64,000 bases of DNA, taken from positions 38,974,518 to 39,038,517 of the forward strand of contig CM046452.1 of assembly GCA_025506515.1 (NCBI GenBank), read 5' to 3'. Every line of letters begins with the position of its first letter. The stretch's first letter is position 1. The position numbers were made by a program, and so were the translations under genes. The notes under the pieces were generated by a model. It did not search any database. It was not told the origin of the DNA and saw nothing but the letters and a program-made list of their open reading frames with translations. Shown here in pieces: positions 24,432-34,998 of the stretch. The DNA comes from Flaveria trinervia (taxonomy: Eukaryota > Streptophyta > Magnoliopsida > Asterales > Asteraceae).

Positions 24432-24941
24432 CAGAGGCTAAAGTTTGGTTTACTAGAAACATACCTGACACAACATCAGGGTCCGTCCTAGCCTCCTCAT
24501 GCATCATCATAAACGCTTTGGCGCTTGCCCTCAGTCCTTCACCCCTAGTCTTCTTGTTGGACCAAAAGAACCAATGAGTCAAGATCAAAAAACGTCTAAG
24601 TCCCACATGGTATCACAACAACTGCTGAAAGCCTCATCAGTAGTTTGACAAGTGCTGAAGACTTCAACAGCTGAAGATCAAGTGCTGAAGACCTCAACAG
24701 CTGAAGAACCAAAGTGCTGAAGTACAACAGCTGAAGAACACAAGTGCTGAAGCTGAAAGACCAAAGTACTGAAGTACAACAGCTGAAGAGTTTACAAGTG
24801 CTGAAGATCAACAACTGATGTACAAGGTCTGAAGACAAAGACTGAAGACATCAGCTGATGATATCTACTGAAGTCATCAGCTGATGAAACTCCTGAAGGT
24901 CAAAGTCTGAAGATCAAGTACTGAAGCCTCAGTAGTTTGTC

Positions 24942-25047
24942 ACAACTGCTGAAGAGTACTTCTTCAGTAGTTGTGATATCAGTAGTTTTATATTTTTATG
25001 TTTCAGTAGTTTTGTAAAACGACTGAAGAGCTTGTTCTTCAGTCGTT
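24942..25047. repeat. Two hairpin-forming inverted repeats in family B LTR
   Basis: ACAACTGCTGAAG (24942-24954) pairs with CTTCAGTAGTTGT (24962-24974) with one mismatch, and AACGACTGAAG (25018-25028) pairs exactly with CTTCAGTCGTT (25037-25047). Both use the ctgaag/cttcag word that recurs dozens of times in this LTR and in the spacer 28717-29380. Equivalent hairpins occur in the other two LTRs. Confidence 0.8.
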
Positions 25048-25195
25048 GTAGTTTCAGTAGTTTTATATTTTGTACTTAACATGCTGATATGTTCTCAGTA
25101 GTTGTGAATGTTTCAGTAGTTTGTTAAGAATTAGTTATTTTGTATTAGATCTGCCAGTTGTCACTTTCCGTGATAACAGCAGTGATTGTTGCACT

Positions 25196-25203
25196 CTATA
25201 TAA
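25196..25203 (+). promoter_or_regulatory. LTR promoter TATA box, family B LTR 1
   Basis: CTCTATATAAGG lies in the last third of the LTR. The same box occurs at 27361-27368 and 33818-33825. It is the likely start signal for the genomic transcript, with initiation about 30 bases downstream. Confidence 0.65.
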
Positions 25204-25424
25204 GGAGTGACAACTTATTGTAATCGTTGAATGAATGGAATGAATGAATGATTTGATTAGAAATATTCTACCTCTATAAACATTCCTTCAAATTAGAAAT
25301 ATATATTCTCTCCCTATAACCGTATGCGCTCTTAATGCTTACAAGTATCGTTTGCTTGCTACAATTTGTCTAATTCTAGTTGTATTCCGCTGCTTTGTAT
25401 TCTAATACATCAAACTTGTGATCA

Positions 25425-26723
25425 CTTGAAATCATGATAAGATTTATTGCAAAATATCTTGGAAGATCAATGATTGAAATCAAAGCTTGGTCCAGGGACA
25501 GTATCTTGGCAATCACCACAAGATCTGTTCGTCTGAAGCATACACTAAGGGGCTTGTTATTGAGGCTTTGAATGAAGTGGGTGCTGGGAGCAGGACTGAG
25601 CTAGCCAAGCAATCAAAAGCCACACTCACCTCAAGGATGCTAGCACAGCCTGTCAACATTCCCACACCAAAACCACCCAAAACACACCCACCAAACCAAC
25701 TCCCTTACCCTCAAAACCATAGCCGATGATATACCCTTGAAGAAGAAGAGAAGGATATTGAGGCTAGAAGAAGATGAAGAAGATGATGAAACAGGCTGCC
25801 GCTCTCAGCTGTGCTTCAGTTGCCTAAGGCCACAAGTCACTCCTCAGCAATTACTCCTGAAGTCCAGAGACAAATGGTTAAAGTAAAGCTAGAAGAAGAA
25901 GAGCTTCATAAACAGCATGATGAGGAATTGCTGAAGAGAGTTGACAAAGCTTATGCAGCCACATCTTCCATCATCAATATGAAGGAGCAAGCCCTCAGAC
26001 TTTACACTCTTAGGCATACCTTTCAATATCAAAAGGAAAGAGTGAGGATTTGGCCTGATCCCAGGGTCTCTCACCGAATTCATAAGAACAATATACCTCG
26101 GAGATACATTGGCCAGGTGAAAAAGATCGTAGATGAAGTGATCTCTCTGGTCTTTGTAGTTTCACCCTGGGAAATCCTAGAAGACTTCAAGAAGGCCTAC
26201 AAAGCTAATCTAACCCCTCAGAAGATGCTGGAAAACAAAATAGTGAAAAAGGGGTTAGTTTACAAGAGGCTTGAGGAAGTCAGGAAAAATGAGCTCCAGT
26301 GTTCCTAGAGTAATATCACCCGGATGAGTTTGCTTACAGAATAATAACAACTGTGGAGCTAAAGAATGGGAAACAGGCCAAATACCTGTCTGAGTATTAT
26401 GGGCCGGAATCATTGTTTGAAGGAGGTGCTGAAGAGCTAACCATGGAGGAACAAATCACCTTCCTTGAGGCCTACACAAGAGAGTCGTATAGACTCATTA
26501 TGGGGAAGTTAATCTCATGAATGGGATAACAACTCTGTGTCCTGTTCCCAAAACAGAGTTCCCATTCATACTCTGCCAAACAAATATTTGAGGTTCTTCC
26601 AGGCCGGAGCTTACATGGGTCATCTTCTCTACTGATCAAGAAGGAAAAAGACCAACATTTTGCCATCAATAAGTGGGAGATAAATAAGTTAGAGGTTTTG
26701 GCTGCATTGGTTCAGGGGGAGTT
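25425..26723 (+). pseudogene. Duplicate 3' part of the family B accessory ORF
   Basis: Nearly identical to 31683-32989, but with several single-base indels, for example near 25520, 25688, 25730, 25790 and 26310. As a result it opens in different frames (25487-25729, 25811-26308). It carries the acidic/basic region, the MEEQITFLEAYTRESYRL-like segment and the polypurine tract before LTR 2. It is joined directly to the truncated end of LTR 1. Confidence 0.85.
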
Positions 26724-27601
26724 TGTTGGACCAAAAGAACCAATGAGCCAAGATCAGAAAACCTCTAAGTCCCACATGGTATCACAACAACTGCTGAAAG
26801 CCTCATCAGTAGTTTGACAAGTGCTGAAGACTTCAACAGCTGAAGATCAAGTGCTGAAGACCTCAACAGCTGAAGAACAAAGTGCTGAAGTACAACAGCT
26901 GAAGAACAAAGTGCTGAAGCTGAAAGACCAAAGTACTGAAGTACAACAGCTGAAGAGTTTACAAGTGCTGAAGATCAACAACTGATGTACAAGGTCTGAA
27001 GACAAAGACTGAAGACATCAGCTGATGATATCTACTGAAGTCATCAGCTGATGAAACTCCTGAAGGTCAAAGTCTGAAGATCAAGTACTGAAGCCTCAGT
27101 AGGTTGTCACAACTGCTGAAGAGTACTTCTTCAGTAGTTGTGATTCAGTAGTTTTAATTTTTATGTTTCAGTAGTTTGTAAAACGACTGAAGAGCTTGTT
27201 CTTCAGTCGTTGTAGTTTCAGTAGTTTTGTATTTTGTACTTAACATGCTGATATGTTCTCAGTAGTTGTGAATGTTTCAGTAGTTTGTTAAGAATTAGTT
27301 ATTTTTGTATTAGATCTGCCAGTTGTCACTTTCAGTGATAACAGCAGTGATTGTTGCACTCTATATAAGGAGTGACAACTTATTGTAATCGTTGAATGAA
27401 TGGAATGAATGAATGATTTGATTAGAAATATTCTACCTCTATAAACATTCCTTCAAATTAGAAATATATATTCTCTCCCTATAACCGTATGCGCTCTTAA
27501 TGCTTACAAGTATCGTTGCTTGCTACAATTTGTCTAATTCTAGTTTGTATTCCGCTGCTTTGTATTCTAATACATCAAACTTGTGATCACTGATCCTGTC
27601 A
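26724..27601 (+). repeat. Family B LTR 2
   Basis: Starts TGTTGGACC and ends ctgatcctgtca, an end shared with LTR 3 (878 bases). It serves as the 3' LTR of the first body and the 5' LTR of the second. No primer binding site follows: reverse transcriptase sequence begins within 15 bases. Confidence 0.88.
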
Positions 27602-28716
27602 AATTGTAACATCCTAATTGGGTGTATAAGCTGATAAAGCTCTTTATGGGTTAAAACAAGCTCCCAGAGCCTGGTATGAGACATTATCAAACTTTCTTCT
27701 GGAAAACATTTCACTAGAGGCTCCATAGACAAGACTTTATTCATTAAGAAAGCTGGGCAGCATAATCTACTTGTTCAAATTTATGTAGATGATATCATTT
27801 TTGCATCCTCTGATCCAAAGTTGTGTGATGCCTTTACAAAGTTGATGCAACAGAAGTTTGAAATGAGTGCCATGGGAGAATTACAGTTCTTTCTGGGGTT
27901 GCAAATCAAACAAAAGGCTGATGGAATTTTTATTCATCAGTCCAAATACAAAAGATCTTTTGCAAAAGTTTGATTTACAAAACTGTAAGCCTTGTTCTAC
28001 TCCCATGAGCAGCACCACACAACTGGACTCAGATCAGAAAGGTAAAGTGGTTGATGAAACACTTTACAGATGTATGATTGGGTCCTTGATGTATTTAACA
28101 GCTTCTAGACCAGATATTATGTTTGCTACATGTGTTTGTGCTAGATTTCAGGCTGCACCTAAAGAGTCTCATCTGATTGCAGTCAAGAGGATCTTTAGAT
28201 ATCTGCAAGGCACTCCATCTCTAGGTTTATGGTATTCTACCGACATTCTGGTAAATTAGTTGCTTTTTCTGACAGTGACTATGCAGGGTGTAAGTTGACC
28301 AGGAAATCAACTTCTGGTGGATGTCAATTCCTAGGCACTGCTTGATTTCTTGGCAGAGCAAGAAACAGACCTCAGTTGCTACATCCACTGCTGAAGCAGA
28401 GTACATTGCTGCTGCAAGTTGTACATCTCAGGTACTCTGGCTTCAAAACCAACTTTTGGATTATGGCATACAGAGACTAAGACTCCATTGTTAATGGATA
28501 GTGCTTCAGCTCTTTGTATTGTCAAAAATCCAGTCCAGCACTCTAGGACCAAACATATAGAGATCAGACATCATTTTATAAGGGATTGTTTTGAAAAAGG
28601 TCTGATTGATCCTAAGTTTGTGCCTAGTGCTGATGAGCTTGCAGACATTTTTACTAAGCCTTTGGATAGTTCAACTTTCCAAACCTGGTGTTAAGGCTTG
28701 GTATGCTGCAACTAGA
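27602..28716 (+). pseudogene. Copia reverse transcriptase end and RNase H, family B
   Basis: Begins inside reverse transcriptase at NWVYKL. Readable segments are ALYGLKQAPRAWYETL, the catalytic YVDD (27782-27793), MGELQFFLGLQIKQKADG, the LMYLTASRPDIMFATCVCAR frame (27867-28259), and RNase H with STAEAEYIAAASC, HSRTKHIEIRHHFIRD and ADIFTKPLD. At least three frame changes break it. Everything upstream in pol and gag is deleted. Confidence 0.9.
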
Positions 28717-29473
28717 ATAAGTGACAACTACTGATGATCTTAGTAATTCATACTGATGATCATAAGTACCTATGTCACATATAAGTACTGATGAGCTCTT
28801 TTACTAAAAACTACTGAAGGCTAAATGTCTCACAAGTACTGAAGTACTTCATCTGTTCTAAACTACTGATGTAGTCACAACTACTGATGCAGTTACAACC
28901 ACTGCAATCAGTAAAAACAGATAAGTACTGATGTCCTATGAAACAACTGAAATCAGCCAAAAAGACTGATGAATGTGTTGAGGACAGATTGAAACAGCTG
29001 AAAAGCTAAGAATTGACGAAAACAGCTAAAGAGAACTTTCTCTTCAGTCGTTTGTACAACTGCTGTTTCATTTTAACAACTGAAGCAAAACCACGTCTTT
29101 AGTAGTTTTATAACTACTGATGACTAATCCCTAGTCTTCAGTTGTTTACAACAGCTGATGACAAAACCACTATCTTCAGTAGTTTCATAACTACTGATGA
29201 CAAACACCAAGTCCTCAGTTGTTTCAATCATCTGAAGTCAAAACCACGGTCTTCAGTAGTTTTCTAAACTAATGATGCCTAACACCACGACTTCAGCTGT
29301 TTCAACGTCTGAAAGGATAATACCATGTCAACGGTCGTTTAAAACTACTAATGACTAACACCACATCCTTCAGTCATTTCCTTACCCGTACCCTATATAT
29401 ACCCCTAACCTTAGCTCTCATTGCTTCATCTTCTTCAAACCTAACGTTCCTCTCCAAAACTTCCCTCTTCTCA
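28717..29473 (+). other. Non-coding spacer between RNase H and accessory ORF, family B
   Basis: Filled with variants of aactactgatg, cttcagtagtt and cagtcgttt, the same vocabulary as the family B LTR. A TATA box stands at 29391-29402. No coding sequence seen. Confidence 0.7.
29391..29402 (+). promoter_or_regulatory. Candidate internal promoter of the accessory ORF
   Basis: CCCTATATATAC lies 72 bases before the ATG at 29474 in otherwise repeat-rich DNA. A start near 29430 would give a short leader. Family A has a TATA-like acatataaac at a comparable place (about 17642). Suggests, but does not prove, a separate transcript. Confidence 0.45.
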
Positions 29474-32400
29474 ATGGCGTCTATGCAAATTAAACCGCGA
29501 CACAACTGTGTTGCCTACCTCACTAAATCGCCGATCTGGACTAAGTTCGATATTGCTATCGATCTTATGGTTCAGTCCCAATACAACAAGGCATTTCTTC
29601 TGAACCCCATCTTACATGCTGAATCCTTGCACCTATTTTGGATGAACGTTACTGTTACCATTGGGGAGAACAACACACCATCCCTCCGGTCGGTCGTCAA
29701 CAACAAAGAAGTAGTCATTACTCCTGCAATAATCCGCCAAATTCTTCAACTGAATGATGCTACTTCTCCTGCTGGATATCCGAAGGGCACCATAGATCTA
29801 TCCTTTGCTCAACATGGATATCAAGGCGATCTCAGTGCCTCCACCATCATGAAGAAACACTTTAATGACGCTGAGCGCCTGATTTTTCACATGGTAAATG
29901 TATGTTTGGCCCCTAAGACGTCGTCTTGGGATCAAATGTCCACCAAATGGCAGCAGGTAATGTATTCTATCCTTGAGCAACAACCACTAAACTTTTCAGA
30001 ATTAATATTTTCAGAGCTCAAAGATATGGCTCAAAAACTAACTGCCAACCGTTGGATACTTTATCCACGGTTCATAATGGCCATTATTACTGACCAGCTT
30101 AATGCTGAGGGACTTGTTGGCTTGGGAGTCCCTGCTACGGCTGTTCTGCCGGAAGTATACTCCCGGCACAACTCTGACCGGACACTCAAAATGGCTGCCA
30201 AGCTACGAAAACCCACGCAGCTGGAACCCACAGCCACCACCTCCAAATCCAAAGTCCCCACCAAACCCACCAAAAAGAAACCCAAAACGGCTACTCAGGG
30301 AATTGAGTCCCCTGAGGATGCCCCTGCAACACAAACGCAGGATATATCCACTAGTCCAAACCCCCTAGTGGATACAATGACTCCTCCAGCCACAGCCGCT
30401 CAGGCTTCCTCTCAACAGGAGCCTGCAGCAACCACACAAGGGGTACCTACTTATCTAGGATCTTCCTCACTTGAGGAGATTGCCATTGAAGAGCACCAAC
30501 CTCCCCAGGTGCACACTGCTTCTATCCCCTCACCCCAAACAACCGCCCCTCACAGCCCAACTTTAATAGTTGCACAAGTGCTGACTCAATTGCACTCCTC
30601 ACCCCCCCCCCAGAAACCACTTACTACTGGGAATACCTCTACAATTGAGGGGGAGGAACACAGTGCACTTGAGAACCCACAGCACAGGGGTTTCCCAATT
30701 CTATCTCCTGGTGTAGACAAGGAGCTTAGAATATCTAGTGAGGCTGCCACCTCCTCTGACTCAGCACATGACCAGAGTGAGGCTGGTAACATTGCTAAGA
30801 CCTCACTAGAGGCAACAGCTGATGATGGACATTGTCCTGAGGCTGGAAGTCCCCAGTACCAAGCACAAGGGGCACATGCACCAACTGGTCTACACCCAGT
30901 GCATGTAAATCCTGCTCTAAGCAGGAGGTCAGCTGATTCAGCTTCGGCTGATGATGACCTGGGCTTTTTCTATGATGTTCTTGCCCAGAACACACTCCTT
31001 GAAGAGAAAGTCAGTAGGCTGCAAAACCTACTTGACCAACTCTCACAAGGAGAAAGACCATCTGCCTCTATCCACCCACAGATGGCACCTTCACTTGAAG
31101 GTTTCCCAAACACCGAGCCACTCCAAAATCAACCACCTGCCTCTGCTTCAGGCCCTACTTCTCAGGAACAGAACCTTCCTGAGCAAATAGGTGCTGTACT
31201 CCAAAATTCCCTCCCTCTCCTCACACCCATAATCACTGATATAGTGATCAAAGCCATTGATGAGAGGCTTTCCTCAACTTTACAGCCCTTGGTTGATGCT
31301 GCTGTCCAAAAGACTCTTTCTGCGGTACAAACCCCTTCCAATGCAACCAAAAAGGGGGAGAGTACTGCAGTGAAAGAAAAGAAGAGGAAAAGATCCGAGG
31401 AAAAGAAGGAAGCGAAGCAAGCCCAAAAGGAGGAGAAAGAACAACAACCAATGCTCACCTACAAGCGGAAGAAAGGTGCTGATGAGCACATTGCTGAAGA
31501 TAAAGCCTTGGAGCTACTGATAAAAGAGGCTGATGCCGAACACAACAGATCAATGGACAACATCATTGATCAGTTGTTCAGGCAAGGCCATGACACCAAC
31601 AAACTTGACTCTGAGATTCGACGACTAGAGATTGAAGAAATCCAGAATAGATGGGCAAGTTATGAAGTGTTAGAAAGAGAAAGGCTTGAAATCATGATAA
31701 GATTTATTGCAAAATATCTTGGAAGATCAATGATTGAAATCAAAGCATGGTCCAGGGACAGTATCTTGGCAATCACCACCAAGATCTGTTCGTCTGAAGC
31801 ATACACTAAGGGGCTTGTTATTGAGGCTTTGAATGAAGTGGGTGCTGGGAGCAGGACTGAGCTAGCCAAGCAATCAAAAGCCACACTTACCTCAAGGATG
31901 CTAGCACAGCCTGTCAACATTCCCACACCAAAACCACCCAAAACACAACCCACCAAACCAACTCCCTTACCCTCAAAACCCATAGCCGATGATATACCCT
32001 TGAAGAAGAAGAGAAGGATATTGAGGCTAGAAGAAGATGAAGAAGATGATGAAGACAGGCTGCCGCTCTCAGCTGTGCTTCAGTTGCCTAAGGCCACAAG
32101 TCACTCCTCAGCAATTACTCCTGAAGTCCAGAGACAAATGGTTAAAGTAAAGCTAGAAGAAGAAGAGCTTCATAAACAGCATGATGAGGAATTGCTGAAG
32201 AGAGTTGACAAAGCTTATGCAGCCACATCTTCCATCATCAATATGAAGGAGCAAGCCCTCAGACTTACACTCTCAGGCATACCTTTCAATATCAAAAGGA
32301 AAGAGTGAGGATTTGGCCTGATCCCAGGGTCTCTCACCGATTCATAAGAACAATATACCTCGGAGATACATTGGCCAGGTGAAAAAGATCGTAGATGAAG

Positions 32401-32953
32401 TGATCTCTCTGGTCTTTGTAGTTTCACCCTGGGAAATCCTAGAAGACTTCAAGAAGGCCTACAAAGCTAATCTAACCCCTCAGAAGATGCTGGAAAACAA
32501 AATAGTGAAAAAGGGGTTAGTTTACAAGAGGCTTAAGGAAGTCAGGAAAAATGAGCTCCAGTTGTTCCTAGAGGGTAATCACCCGGATGAGTTTGCTTAC
32601 AGAATAATAACAACTGTGGAGCTAAAGAATGGGAAACAGGCCAAATACCTGTCTGAGTATTATGGGCTGGAATCATTGTTTAAAGGAGGTGCTGAAGAGC
32701 TAACCATGGAGGAACAAATCACCTTCCTTGAGGCCTACACAAGAGAGTCGTATAGACTCATTATGGGGAAGTGAATCTCATGAATGGGATAACAACTCTG
32801 TGTCCTGTTCCCCAAAACAGAGTTCCCATTCATACTCTGCCAAACAAATATTTGAGGTTCTTCCCAGGCCGGAGCTTACATGGGTCATCTTCTCTACTGA
32901 TCAAGAAGGAAAAAGACCAACATTTTGCCATCAATAAGTGGGAGAATAAATAA
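29474..32953 (+). CDS. Family B accessory ORF (long, downstream of pol), one late frameshift
   Basis: Open for 944 codons from ATG 29474 to the stop at 32306-32308. I prefer this start to the upstream in-frame ATG at 29351 because MAS here parallels MAN in family A and the TATA box lies between the two. Residues 1-230 form a domain with LHLFW (53-57 area), VVITPAIIRQILQLND (about 80-95) and a YPRFIMAI end. A long Pro/Thr/Ser/Gln-rich region follows to about 500, then a short coiled coil (LEEKVSRLQNLLDQL), a Lys/Arg/Glu-rich stretch near 625-665 (possible nuclear localisation), helical charged segments and an acidic run near 850. Coding sequence continues in another frame from about 32265 to 32774, then in a third to 32953. 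No signal peptide or membrane segment is evident. Function unknown. Confidence 0.75.
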
Positions 32954-32989
32954 GTTAGAGGTTTTGGCTGCATTGGTTCAGGGGGAGTT

Positions 32990-34059
32990 TGTTGGACCAA
33001 AAGAACCAATGAGCCAAGATCAGAAAACCTCTAAGTCCCACATGGTATCACAACAACTGCTGAAAGCCTCATCAGTAGTTTGACAAGTGCTGAAGACTTC
33101 AACAGCTGAAGATCAAGTGTTGAAGACCTCAACAGCTGAAGAACCAAAGTGCTGAAGTACAACAGCTGAAGAACACAAGTGCTGAAGCTGAAAGACCAAA
33201 GTGCTGAAGTACAACAGCTGAAGAACACAAGTGCTGAAGCTGAAAGAACCAAGTGCTGAAGTACAACAGCTGAAGAACCAAAGTGCTGAAGTACAACAGC
33301 TGAAGAACACAAGTGCTGAAGCTGAAAGAACCAAAGTGCTGAAGTACAACAGCTGAAGAACACAAGTGCTGAAGCTGAAAGACCAAAGTACTGAAGTACA
33401 ACAGCTGAAGAGTTTACAAGTGCTGAAGATCAACAACTGATGTACAAGGTCTGAAGACAAAGACTGAAGACATCAGCTGATGATATCTACTGAAGTCATC
33501 AGCTGATGAAACTCCTGAAGGTCAAAGTCTGAAGATCAAGTACTGAAGCCTCAGTAGTTTGTCACAACTGCTGAAGAGTACTTCTTCAGTAGTTGTGATA
33601 TCAGTAGTTTATATTTTTATGTTTCAGTAGTTTTGTAAAACGACTGAAGAGCTTGTTCTTCAGTCGTTGTAGTTTCAGTAGTTTTGTATTTTGTACTTAA
33701 CATGCTGATATGTTCTCAGTAGTTGTGAATGTTTCAGTAGTTTGTTAAGAATTAGTTATTTTTGTATTAGATCTGCCAGTTGTCACTTTCCGTGATAACA
33801 GCAGTGATTGTTGCACTCTATATAAGGAGTGACAACTTATTGTAATCGTTGAATGAATGGAATGAATGAATGATTTGATTAGAAATATTCTACCTCTATA
33901 AACATTCCTTCAAATTAGAAATATATATTCTCTCCCTATAACCGTATGCGCTCTTAATGCTTACAAGTATCGTTTGCTTGCTACAATTTGTCTAATTCTA
34001 GTTTGTATTCCGCTGCTTTGCATTCTAATACATCAAACTTGTGATCACTGATCCTGTCA
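32990..34059 (+). repeat. Family B LTR 3, with internal expansion
   Basis: Starts TGTTGGACC after GGGGGAGTT and ends ctgatcctgtca (1070 bases). About 190 bases longer than LTR 2 because a unit of about 50 bases around gtgctgaagtacaacagctgaag is repeated at 33125-33400. TATA box at 33818-33825. Confidence 0.88.
33125..33400. repeat. Tandem expansion of ~50-bp unit in LTR 3
   Basis: About five copies of a unit carrying aagtgctgaagtacaacagctgaagaac with the variant aagtgctgaagctgaaagaacc. LTRs 1 and 2 have only the basal copies. It creates long Leu/Ser/Cys-rich frames on the minus strand that are not genes. Confidence 0.85.
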
Positions 34060-34261
34060 AAATATTTTTGGTACTTTGACACCAAAATACAATTTTTCAC
34101 AAACCCTACTCTGCCATAAGCCTAAAAACATGAACTTTTTGATCTGGAGACGTTGAAAACACGGTTTTACTCAAAAAGAGGGTGTTTTGGATAAAACGTG
34201 ATTTTTACACCAAAACGATTGAATCACACGCAAAATCAAGAGCCAAAACTCTGATACCACT
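34060..34261 (-). other. Family C copia 5' leader with primer binding site
   Basis: The complement of 34250-34261 reads TGGTATCAGAG followed by a mismatch-tolerant C-rich end, the usual site for plant initiator-Met tRNA, placed just inside an LTR end. The leader to its left resembles 63210-63427. No gag remains: family B ends at 34059. Confidence 0.65.
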
Positions 34262-34998
34262 TGTTAGGACCGTGTACGTACAGAGTACTAACTGATTCTA
34301 CGCGTATACCAACTCAAATAGTGCGGAATCCTATTTCATTGGTGATCCAATCAGGGAGAACATAGTTAAGATCAATCTAACGATTAATGAAACGTTATGA
34401 ATGATTAGAACACGATCAACTGTGATCAATGAAGTTAGAATAGGTTTTCTTGAGTCTCTGGATGGCTTGGGTACGATTATGTGCGTAGCTATTCGAATTG
34501 TTTCGTTTTTCCACGAATTAGGTGGTATTTATAGGTTAGGGTCTTCCAATCGTACGACTGAACCATTAGCATGGTTCAGTCGTGCGACTGAATCATGCGA
34601 TTGATCCATTCGCACGACTGAAGGTCCAGTCGTGCAACTGAGTCAATCTTATGTCTCAATCGTGTGACTGATCCAGTCTCCTGGTTCAGTCGAGCGACTG
34701 GTCCATTAGCATGAAGTATTCATGCGTATGGTCCATTTGCATGGTCCATTCGCATGAGAACTTCACACGATTAAGTTTGAACATGTTTTTGAATCCTTAT
34801 TGACTAAGAATTATGTAAACAACCACAAACCTATATAGTTAGTCCAATATGTGTTATCACACAATAAACAATGAAATATTAAACATTATATGCATCAACC
34901 ACACATTGTATTTCATTCATAACCATTCAATTACATATATGTAAGACATAAAAGACATTTTACATTAAGCTCCTAAACTAGGTACACATGTACCTACA
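34262..34998 (-). repeat. Family C copia LTR (5' LTR of a lost minus-strand element)
   Basis: Starts TGTTAGGACC and ends catgtacctaca (737 bases), as in the copies at 50094 and 63428. The core (34550-34745) is rich in cagtcgtgcgactga-type palindromes. It abuts gypsy integrase sequence at 34999. Confidence 0.82.

Larger units (their letters stand above)
21746..24554 (-). mobile_element. Ty3/gypsy internal fragment, no LTRs attached
   Basis: On the minus strand: the end of gag (to about 24440), protease, reverse transcriptase, RNase H and most of integrase. It is cut on the left by the family-A LTR and on the right by the family-B LTR at 24555. Similar in sequence and order to the internal part of the complete element at 39790-44788. 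Confidence 0.85.
24555..25424 (+). repeat. Family B LTR 1
   Basis: Starts TGTTGGACC and lacks the last 15 or so bases present in LTRs 2 and 3: after cttgtgatca it continues directly into accessory-ORF sequence. Contains hairpins at 24942-24974 and 25018-25047 and the TATA box at 25196-25203. Confidence 0.88.
24555..34059 (+). mobile_element. Composite Sirevirus-like Ty1/copia array, family B: LTR-body-LTR-body-LTR
   Basis: Three LTRs (24555, 26724, 32990) begin TGTTGGACCAAAAGAACCAAT; the second and third are each preceded by the same polypurine tract GGGGGAGTT. Between LTRs 1 and 2 lies only the end of the accessory ORF (25425-26723). Between LTRs 2 and 3 lie a truncated reverse transcriptase/RNase H and the whole accessory ORF. 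Gag, protease and integrase are absent. The left end interrupts gypsy coding sequence; the right end abuts family-C leader. No matching target duplication was found (left flank CTTCT, right flank AATAT). Confidence 0.85.

Noticed and set aside
29351..29473. Upstream ATG adding 41 residues with a hydrophobic stretch (possible signal peptide) to the family B accessory protein
   Set aside because: It would lie before the TATA box at 29391-29402, and families A and C start with MA(S/N) at the downstream site. If the upstream start were used the protein might be secreted, so this deserves a cDNA check.
29474..32953. Calling the accessory ORF an envelope gene
   Set aside because: The position fits the envelope-like label used for some Sireviruses, but I see no signal peptide, fusion or transmembrane segment from the preferred start, and Lys-rich and coiled-coil parts point elsewhere.
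33031..33460. Overlapping minus-strand frames rich in Leu/Ser/Cys
   Set aside because: By-products of the tandem unit in family B LTR 3, overlapping in several frames, with no start context or domain.
24550..34064. Target-site duplication for the family B array
   Set aside because: Left flank CTTCT and right flank AATAT do not match, so I cannot claim one.
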